Source: Firmicutes bacterium UBA6418 (GTDB lineage Bacteria > Bacillota > Clostridia > Peptostreptococcales > Anaerovoracaceae). From it: 7,871 nt of DNA. Shown here in pieces: positions 1 to 5,061 of the stretch; positions within the stretch are counted from its first letter, which is position 1; each line of letters begins with the position of its first letter. The DNA lies in NCBI GenBank assembly GCA_002439735.1, contig DJPG01000066.1, positions 1 through 7,871 of the forward strand, in the 5' to 3' direction. The notes under the pieces are model-generated. The model had not been told where the DNA came from. It worked only from the letters and a program-made list of their open reading frames with translations, and made no database searches. The translations under genes and the position numbers were made by a program.

Positions 1-10
1 CCGGAATAAC

Positions 11-56
11 AAGAAAGTCTACCGCCCAAAATCTGATCGGCGAAGCCGACTTTCTT
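11..56 (-). terminator. Inverted repeat at the 3' end of the Rpn gene, possible terminator
   Basis: A 9-bp perfect inverted repeat, AAGAAAGTC at 11-19 and GACTTTCTT at 48-56, encloses a second short hairpin (TCGGC at 37-41, GCCGA at 45-49, 3-nt loop). The right arm overlaps the stop codon of the minus-strand nuclease gene. Read on the minus strand, the inner hairpin is followed only by a short ATTTT, so it would be a weak intrinsic terminator at best. The structure could equally be a remnant of a repeat. The symmetry is seen directly; the function is inferred. Confidence 0.3.
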
Positions 57-1101
57 ATAGCTGATCGATCTCCTCAGGCGTCAGCCCGGTGTTCTTTGCG
101 ATCACATCGATCGGAATTCCGGACTCTTTCAAATTCTTTGCGATCTCACGCTGTTTCTGCGCCGCGCCTTCGGCGCGGCCGGCTGCAAGGCCCTCTGCGC
201 GTGCGTCTTCGCGCATAGAAGCCTGATCGTGCTGGTACATCATGCGGCATTCCGCCCATGCTGCTTCTCTTTCCTCTTTTGTCGCTTTCCGATATAAGTT
301 TTCTGCCATGATGATACCCTCCTCACTCGCGCAGATTTCCTGTACAGAGTCTTTGTAGTCCGCATCATCGGCATACCGAAGATACATGGCAAGCTTTTCG
401 ATCGATGTCATATCCTCCATCGACTTGCTTGGATCCACCTTGCCAAGTTCCAGAAAGTGAAATTCAAGGCGGTCGCACAAGCGATGCCCGGTCTTTTGCT
501 CCCTGACATCGAAGATGCTGTGACAGCCGATCTCTTTCGAAAAGAGCTTGTTCTGAATGATGGAAACTACAATGCTTTTCTTCATCGGCCCGGACGCTGA
601 GCGGCTCCGCCTTCGCCTTTCGCCTCGTCGATTGCCTTCGCTCGGGCACCTGTCTTGCATCTGCTCTGTCGGCGCTTCGCTTGCCACTCGCAGTGCCAAG
701 GACATTGTATCATGCGGCTCGCCGGATTGCAACGAGGAATTGACGAGTCTGCCGCCGTATAACAGGGCCCGGCAGCGATAGTCTTTGAGGTGAGAAACCT
801 GCATCTCGATGGTCAGGATCTCGCCGGAATCGGTTTGAGCCTTGATGTCCATCGTTGTGTCTTTATCAAGGATCCAGTCGCCCAGATCGATCGGATTCTT
901 GATCTCAAGGCTTCGGATCGGATCCGTTTTTCGTTCCAGAATAATGTTTAAAAGCCCGACGAGGGCCGCGCGGGATTCCTCGGTATCGCTTCCGTAGACG
1001 CGATGAAACACATAGTCGTTATAAAGCGGCATGCGAGTGCGGTAGGTATCGGTGTAAAGCTTTGCGATCGCTTCACGGTTCTTTGCGTTTGTTTTTTTCA
1101 T
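55..1101 (-). CDS. Rpn family recombination-promoting nuclease / putative transposase (PD-(D/E)XK, TIGR01784-like)
   Basis: Probable DNA endonuclease of the Rpn/PDDEXK_2 group, a family often labelled 'transposase' but known from E. coli RpnA-type proteins as recombination-promoting nucleases. I choose the ATG at 1101 (348 aa) over an in-frame ATG at 1119, because AAAAGGAG lies 6 nt upstream of it and lies inside the longer version. Residue numbers use the 348-aa form. The N-terminal part (YNDYVFHRVYG, then a helix ending LLNIILE) is typical. The nuclease core has D85 followed by E99-x-Q101 (TIEMQ), matching the D...ExQ pattern of the family. Later segments VVSIIQNKLF and LEFHFLELGK are family-typical strands, and the C-terminus has the usual AEG-rich tail and IAKNTGLTPEEI helix. 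Residues 134-173 are a 40-aa Arg-rich stretch that I would not expect in the family; without it the protein is 308 aa. The gene is transcribed divergently from the surface-protein operon. Whether the insert leaves it active is unknown. Confidence 0.88.
   Translation of the reverse strand: MKKTNAKNREAIAKLYTDTYRTRMPLYNDYVFHRVYGSDTEESRAALVGLLNIILERKTDPIRSLEIKNPIDLGDWILDKDTTMDIKAQTDSGEILTIEMQVSHLKDYRCRALLYGGRLVNSSLQSGEPHDTMSLALRVASEAPTEQMQDRCPSEGNRRGERRRRSRSASGPMKKSIVVSIIQNKLFSKEIGCHSIFDVREQKTGHRLCDRLEFHFLELGKVDPSKSMEDMTSIEKLAMYLRYADDADYKDSVQEICASEEGIIMAENLYRKATKEEREAAWAECRMMYQHDQASMREDARAEGLAAGRAEGAAQKQREIAKNLKESGIPIDVIAKNTGLTPEEIDQL
583..702 (-). mobile_element. Candidate 120-bp in-frame structured insert in the nuclease gene
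   Basis: Exactly 40 codons separate two Met codons (703-705 and 583-585), and removing them joins SGEPHDTM to KKSIVVSI, the normal family continuation. The encoded peptide is polar and very Arg/Ser/Glu-rich (for example GNRRGERRRRSRSASG). The DNA is GC-rich, full of GCGAAGGC-like short repeats, and has pairing potential. CTTG-C-CACT (680-688) faces AGTG-C-CAAG (692-700) around a 3-nt loop with one C/C mismatch. GCCCG (588-592) and GAGCG (599-603) can pair with CGGGC (643-647) and CGCTC (639-643). Only a 3-bp ATG is repeated at the junctions, so a target duplication is not convincing. It resembles in principle the Rickettsia palindromic elements that insert within coding frames; identity with any known element is not claimed. 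Confidence 0.45.
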
Positions 1102-1107
1102 TGGATT

Positions 1108-1115
1108 CTCCTTTT
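1108..1115 (-). promoter_or_regulatory. Ribosome binding site that sets the nuclease start
   Basis: Minus-strand AAAAGGAG ends 6 nt before the ATG at 1101. The upstream in-frame ATG at 1119 has no comparable site, so the shorter protein is preferred. Confidence 0.75.
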
Positions 1116-1170
1116 CCATGCGGTGCGGAGAATGGATCCATTCGTACTAAATAGAAATTTCTGTAAAATA

Positions 1171-1199
1171 ATTTTATCGCACTAGCAAGGAAAATGCAA
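1171..1199 (-). promoter_or_regulatory. Sigma-70-type promoter of the nuclease gene
   Basis: On the minus strand, TTGCAT (1194-1199) and TAAAAT (1171-1176) are separated by exactly 17 nt. AT-rich sequence lies further upstream, as in an UP element. The predicted transcript would start near 1164 and give a leader of about 60 nt before the ATG at 1101. No other pair in this gap fits the consensus as well. Confidence 0.65.
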
Positions 1200-1221
1200 G
1201 CATATTTGGAATAAAATAGAT

Positions 1222-1252
1222 GACATTCGTTTGACAACATTCGACAAATGTC
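1222..1252. promoter_or_regulatory. Short repeats upstream of the nuclease promoter, possible regulator site
   Basis: CATTCG occurs at 1224-1229 and again at 1238-1243, a 14-bp spacing. GACATT (1222-1227) and AATGTC (1247-1252) form inverted arms around them. The cluster lies about 25 to 50 bp upstream of the nuclease -35 box. This could be a binding site for a regulator of either divergent unit, but short AT-rich repeats also arise by chance. Confidence 0.25.
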
Positions 1253-1327
1253 TTTTCCCTGCAAGCTCATCCTGTCCTCTCTGCTCGCCCGGAACGCAGC
1301 GAAATCCTATCAAACCGCAAAAGAACT

Positions 1328-1349
1328 AACCATTGGTTAATGGTTTTTT
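1328..1349 (+). promoter_or_regulatory. AACCATT/AATGGTT inverted repeat followed by a T-run
   Basis: AACCATT (1328-1334) and AATGGTT (1339-1345) form a 7-bp stem with a 4-nt loop, running into TTTT. The stem has only two G/C pairs. No gene on the plus strand ends just before it, and the candidate promoter of the rightward operon overlaps it. An operator is therefore at least as likely as a terminator. Confidence 0.35.
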
Positions 1350-1369
1350 GATAAAAAACTGTTTATACT
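1341..1369 (+). promoter_or_regulatory. Candidate promoter of the DUF2442-surface protein operon
   Basis: TATACT (1364-1369) is a good -10 match, with a poor -35 (TGGTTT, 1341-1346) at a 17-nt spacing. The weak -35 lies in the right arm of the inverted repeat described at 1328-1345, so transcription may need or be blocked by a bound protein. It is the best candidate within 100 bp of the operon start. Confidence 0.35.
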
Positions 1370-1397
1370 AACAGCAGAAGTTATTTTTAGGCATTGA

Positions 1398-1404
1398 AAG
1401 GAGG
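1398..1404 (+). promoter_or_regulatory. Ribosome binding site that sets the DUF2442 start
   Basis: AAGGAGG is 7 nt upstream of the ATG at 1412. An in-frame TTG at 1394 and ATG at 1406 would lie before or directly against this site, so neither is a plausible start. Confidence 0.8.
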
Positions 1405-1411
1405 GATGTCC

Positions 1412-1660
1412 ATGCAAAAAAAATACATCCATACAGTCAAGCCGCTTGCGGATTATATCCTGGAAGTGGATTTTCTGTCCGGCAGCCGCCTGTTTCTGAA
1501 TATGAAACCGTATCTGGACAGCATCCGTTTCCGGCCGCTCAAACGCCCCGGCGTCTGGCAGCGCGCCGTCACCAACGGGCTGTTTGTCCGGTTTGACGAT
1601 GTGGAGCTGAGCCATGACGAGATCCTGGCCATGACAGAACAGGAAATCCTGGCTGTATAA
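1412..1660 (+). CDS. DUF2442 domain-containing small protein
   Basis: A protein of 82 residues, starting at the ATG 7 nt after a strong AAGGAGG. The whole chain matches the DUF2442 pattern: a leading strand and turn (HTVKPLADYILEVDF), an acidic/Gly turn (LSGSRLFLNM), the hallmark KPYLDS, then RPLKRPGVWQRAV and a final strand (GLFVRFDDVELSHDEIL). The family is small, cytosolic and mostly uncharacterised, and many members lie beside toxin-antitoxin-like or accessory genes. No signal peptide or membrane segment is present. The stop codon is 19 nt before the next gene, so the two are very probably co-transcribed. That pairing is odd, because the neighbour is a large secreted protein. A regulatory or chaperone-like role toward it is only speculation. 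No catalytic residues can be named. Confidence 0.8.
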   Translation: MQKKYIHTVKPLADYILEVDFLSGSRLFLNMKPYLDSIRFRPLKRPGVWQRAVTNGLFVRFDDVELSHDEILAMTEQEILAV

Positions 1661-1679
1661 ATCGTAAAGGAGGAAAAGA

Positions 1680-4652
1680 ATGAAAAGAAAAATTTTAAGC
1701 ATGCTGTTGTGCATCGCGGTCTGCGTTGCCATGCTGCCTATGACGGCATATGCGGCGGCCTCTGCGGGGACCCCTTATAATATCACCGTAGCCGGCGTAC
1801 AGGTGACTTCGGAGAATGCCGATGAAATCACCGGAGTCGGTATTAACGGCTCGGTATCTTTTGAGGCTAAAACCCGCACGTTAACACTCAAGAATGCGGC
1901 GATTACTGGAAAACTTGAAATTTTAAGCGGCTCTGCTGCTACTATTGTACTCATAGGGAAAAATACCATTCAAGTAGATAACAAATCATATGGAATCCAG
2001 TCCACACCGTCGCTTACCATTAAAGGTGACGGCACCGGTAGTCTATCTGTTGTTGCATCCTATGCATCCGGAACTACTGGAAGTACCGGAATCTACTGCC
2101 AATCCGGAGACATTTTTTTTGAGAACGTAATCGTAGATGCTTTCGGTGCAGGGTCCGGCATATATGCAGAAAACGGTAAAATTACATTACAACAAAGCAA
2201 GGTTTCTGCAAAGAGAGGTTCCAGAGATGCTCGTTATAGTGCGTTTTATGCAAAAAAGTTTATCATTGCGGAAGACGCATCGCTTGAAAACGCTTACGAG
2301 AGTGAGACGTTCAAAAGTGGAGAAAAAGATAGGCTAGTCGAAGCCAATAGTCCTGATGAAGAAATCGGCTATGTCACCATCGACACGCAATTTGAGGACT
2401 ACCACTTGAAACTATTTGATGGGCTAAAGGTAACATCGCGTAATGTTCACGATATTCCAGATTCTTTTAAAAAGTCGGGTACTAATGGTCTCGGCACATT
2501 TTCTTACAATCCGGAACGAAGCACACTGACGCTAAAAGATGCAATGAATAATTATGGTATTTCTCATGGCCAACAAAGCGCTCTAGTTGAAAGTGGCGCA
2601 CCGCTTACCATTTCTCTTAGTGGGAAGCAAAATCGCCTCTTAAACTCTGGTGATACTGGTATAATCTTAGCAGAGGAAGATCTGACGATAACAGGTAATA
2701 CCGCTGACAGCCTTGAGGTTAAAAGTGCGCGGGGTATCGGCATAAACTGTAAAAAAGGTCTGGATGTTCAAGGCGGCACAATCACTGCGATCGGTCAAAC
2801 ACACGCGATTGAAAGTGCCAGCATCACCGTCGGCGGCACGATAAAGGCAACGAATGATCCGGGTTATGGTGATATCGTAATAAAAGCTGCTGAGCCTATC
2901 AAAGCGGCGGATGGCATGATGCTTCAATTGACAAACTGTAAAGAAATTACCCCTGGTGAGGTCGAAATTACAAACAGAGCTGAAAGTGGTGATCGCTTTG
3001 CAGAGATCAGCGCTAGCAAGCCTGAAAATGGAGAAGCGCACACTCATGCATATGACTCTGCAAAATGGAATAGAAATGAGAAGCTGCACTGGCGTGCCTG
3101 CACAGCAGAAGGCTGTGATCAATTAGATGCAGCGCCGCATGAATTCGGTGCTTGGACTGAAGCGGAACCAGCAACTCAAACTGAAAAAGGCATCAAAGCG
3201 CGTACCTGCTCCACTTGCGGATATGCAGAAACCGCGGATATCCCGGCAGGCAGCACCGTCTACGGCATTGAAATCAATGAACAAAATTTCCCGGATGAAG
3301 CTTTCATGAATGTCGTCAAGAAATTTGACGAGGACAGAAATGATTATCTCAGCGAGGAAGAAATTTCTAAAGTCGAAGAAATCAATTGCCGTGATCAAAA
3401 TATCTCAAGTCTTGATGGAATCAAGTATTTCACTGCCCTTACGACTCTGCACTGCGATGGCAATCAACTGACGACTTTGGATGTCAGCCAAAACACAGAA
3501 CTTCAGTTTCTCTACTGTGAAGAAAATAAGTTGGCTTCTTTGGATGTCAGCAAAAATAAAATGTTAGAGACCTTGCATTGCCACAGCAATCAGTTGGCTT
3601 CACTGGATGTCAGTGGAAATGAAAAGTTGATGCATTTTCACTGTAACGAGAATCGTTTGACTTCTCTGGATGTCAGTAACAATGTCGGCTTAAAGGTGCT
3701 TAATTGCAGCGAAAATCAGCTGACCACTTTGGATGTAGGCACAAATACCCAGTTGTATAGTCTATTCTGTAATGAGAATCGTTTGACCTCGCTGGATGTC
3801 AGCAAAAATGTCAAATTAACGGAGCTGAATTGCAGCGGTAACGTCTATCCGATCAGCATTACGGCGGCTCGTGCCTTTAACCTCTTATCTCTGCCGGGAT
3901 TTGATGTGAGCAAAGCAAGCAGCTGGGTCGGCGGCAAGGTTAGCGGCAATATTCTGACAGTTGATAAGGATGCAGACCAGGTAACCTACACCTATGACTG
4001 CGGTAACAATAAAACCTTTACTTTCACCTTATCAGTTGATACCGTCGAGGAAATAAGCGGCGGCAGCTACACCCCGGTACAGAAGCCGGAGATCCAACCT
4101 GTAAGCGGCGGCAAGACCGAACTTTCCAAGGACGGCAGCACGCTGGAGATCACCCCGGATGAGGGCATGGAGATCGGTACCGTTACCGTAAACGGCAAGG
4201 AAGTTACCGTCAAAGACGGCAAGATCACCGGACTGAAGACCGGCGACAAGGTACAGGTTACCTTTATCGCCAAAGCACCGTCCAAGGCAGAAGCGGATCA
4301 GAACGCCGCAGCCATGGTCAAGGATCTCAAGCTCACGGTCAAGACTTCCAGAACTGCCAACAAGAATATCAAGGCGACCGTTCAGATGAACAGCGAGCTG
4401 GCTGCCGCAGTCAAGGAACTGAAGGCGGCAGGCTACAAGGTACAGTACAAATTCTATCGTTCCACCAAAAAAGCATCCGCTTACGAGCGCATGCTGATCA
4501 AGGACGCACCGTGGTATGTCAACACCATCGGTGACAAGGATACGTATTACTACTACAAAGTCCGGCTTGCGGTTTATGATCAAGACGGCAAGCTGATCGC
4601 GCAGACCGCACTCAAGCAGTGCAAAGCGGGCAGCCGCATCTGGGTGAAATAA
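1680..4652 (+). CDS. Secreted cell-surface protein with tandem beta-solenoid-like modules and cysteine-ladder leucine-rich repeats
   Basis: A 990-residue exported protein, probably for adhesion or ligand binding. The ATG follows AAAGGAGG by 6 nt. Residues 1-25 form a signal peptide (basic MKRK, hydrophobic core, AYA before the cut). Residues 32-200 and 240-403 are diverged copies of one module rich in short strands, like a beta-solenoid. Residues 453-522 form a common clostridial linker domain with HTHAY, C474-x4-C479 and C510-x2-C513. Residues 525-570 are a pre-LRR cap containing an EF-hand-like loop (D550, D552, N554, E561). Six 21-residue LRRs follow, with Cys at 592, 613, 634, 655, 676, 697 and 718, the internalin-J-type ladder. 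Residues 806-865 resemble an ITPDEG-type beta repeat, and 881-990 form a Tyr-rich beta-sandwich-like end. No LPXTG, transmembrane tail or S-layer repeats are visible, so it is secreted or held non-covalently. The central modules are more AT-rich than the 3' end. Ligand unknown. Confidence 0.88.
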   Translation: MKRKILSMLLCIAVCVAMLPMTAYAAASAGTPYNITVAGVQVTSENADEITGVGINGSVSFEAKTRTLTLKNAAITGKLEILSGSAATIVLIGKNTIQVDNKSYGIQSTPSLTIKGDGTGSLSVVASYASGTTGSTGIYCQSGDIFFENVIVDAFGAGSGIYAENGKITLQQSKVSAKRGSRDARYSAFYAKKFIIAEDASLENAYESETFKSGEKDRLVEANSPDEEIGYVTIDTQFEDYHLKLFDGLKVTSRNVHDIPDSFKKSGTNGLGTFSYNPERSTLTLKDAMNNYGISHGQQSALVESGAPLTISLSGKQNRLLNSGDTGIILAEEDLTITGNTADSLEVKSARGIGINCKKGLDVQGGTITAIGQTHAIESASITVGGTIKATNDPGYGDIVIKAAEPIKAADGMMLQLTNCKEITPGEVEITNRAESGDRFAEISASKPENGEAHTHAYDSAKWNRNEKLHWRACTAEGCDQLDAAPHEFGAWTEAEPATQTEKGIKARTCSTCGYAETADIPAGSTVYGIEINEQNFPDEAFMNVVKKFDEDRNDYLSEEEISKVEEINCRDQNISSLDGIKYFTALTTLHCDGNQLTTLDVSQNTELQFLYCEENKLASLDVSKNKMLETLHCHSNQLASLDVSGNEKLMHFHCNENRLTSLDVSNNVGLKVLNCSENQLTTLDVGTNTQLYSLFCNENRLTSLDVSKNVKLTELNCSGNVYPISITAARAFNLLSLPGFDVSKASSWVGGKVSGNILTVDKDADQVTYTYDCGNNKTFTFTLSVDTVEEISGGSYTPVQKPEIQPVSGGKTELSKDGSTLEITPDEGMEIGTVTVNGKEVTVKDGKITGLKTGDKVQVTFIAKAPSKAEADQNAAAMVKDLKLTVKTSRTANKNIKATVQMNSELAAAVKELKAAGYKVQYKFYRSTKKASAYERMLIKDAPWYVNTIGDKDTYYYYKVRLAVYDQDGKLIAQTALKQCKAGSRIWVK
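3438..3842 (+). repeat. Tandem 63-bp repeats encoding 21-residue LRRs
   Basis: Six full units (residues 587-712) and a partial seventh repeat the pattern LxxLxCxxNxLxxLDVSxNx, with no length variation. At the DNA level TTGGATGTCAGC-like blocks recur every 63 bp, though the units have diverged at many positions. Such tandem repeats can gain or lose units by recombination. The invariant Cys in each turn is the signature of internalin-J-like LRRs. Confidence 0.85.
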
Positions 4653-4663
4653 CTTGATACAAG

Positions 4664-4708
4664 GGGATCGCTGCAGTGCTTGACAAATCCTGTAGTCACT
4701 GTGATCCC
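4664..4708 (+). other. Hairpin after the surface protein gene
   Basis: GGGATC (4664-4669) pairs with GATCCC (4703-4708), and CAGTG (4674-4678) with CACTG (4697-4701), around a loop of about 18 nt with a small internal bulge. There is no T-run after it, so it is not itself a terminator. It may protect the 3' end of the mRNA or be a minor symmetry. Confidence 0.45.
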
Positions 4709-4727
4709 TCACAAGCTTCAAATCTCA

Positions 4728-4755
4728 AAAAGCGCGGGCTGCGGCCTGCGCTTTT
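4728..4755 (+). terminator. Rho-independent terminator, probably bidirectional
   Basis: AAAAGCGCGGGC (4728-4739) and GCCTGCGCTTTT (4744-4755) form a 12-bp stem with one G-U pair and a TGCG loop. The plus strand ends in TTTT and the minus strand reads into TTTTT (complement of 4727-4731). It stands 75 bp after the surface protein stop and can serve the convergent ABC-F unit too. Confidence 0.85.
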
Positions 4756-4756
4756 G

Positions 4757-5061
4757 TCATGCACATGCTTATCTAAATTCCTGCCCCCCGTTTTTAACAA
4801 AAAGTCACGCGTAGATGTAATGCATACATGCTGTGCTCCTCAAAAACAAGAAAATCTTGGGCATTTACTTTCTTGGAAATTCGTTTTTTGGTTTTACAAA
4901 CAAAAGTTTTCATATTTTTTTGATAATACAACCATTTTTCATAGAGCAACCGCAATCCGGCCAAGGATCGGAATCCGAAACGGGACCAATCATTACATCT
5001 TTTTGCGAAAAAAAGCCAAATTCGGGAGGCACAAAAACGATATGTAAAAATCTGGTTCCAC
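4757..5061. other. AT-rich intergenic region without a recognisable gene
   Basis: About 300 bp between convergent units. It has long T and A runs (around 4882-4925 and 5000-5020), a short ATGTA/TACAT inverted repeat at 4815-4829, and a GATAAT at about 4920 without a fitting -35. Open frames crossing it on the plus strand have no ribosome binding site, run through the terminator or into the antisense of the ABC-F gene, and encode low-quality sequence. I see no tRNA-like cloverleaf and no clear terminator right behind the ABC-F stop codon. It may hold an eroded gene or element, but nothing in it can be named. Confidence 0.5.

Noticed and set aside
583..702. The insert as a frameshifted or disrupted nuclease (pseudogene)
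   Set aside because: The insert is 120 bp with no stop codon, and the frame and family motifs are intact on both sides.
1231..1236. Perfect TTGACA as a plus-strand -35 box
   Set aside because: No -10-like hexamer occurs 16 to 18 nt downstream (the sequence there is TTTTCC-rich), and the operon start is about 175 bp away.
3438..3842. The 63-bp tandem repeats as a possible CRISPR or intergenic repeat array
   Set aside because: The period is contiguous, keeps the reading frame and encodes regular LRR units, so it is protein-coding repetition.
4676..5047. Plus-strand open frame of 123 codons after the surface protein gene
   Set aside because: It starts within the hairpin region, runs through the strong terminator, has no ribosome binding site and its product resembles no family.
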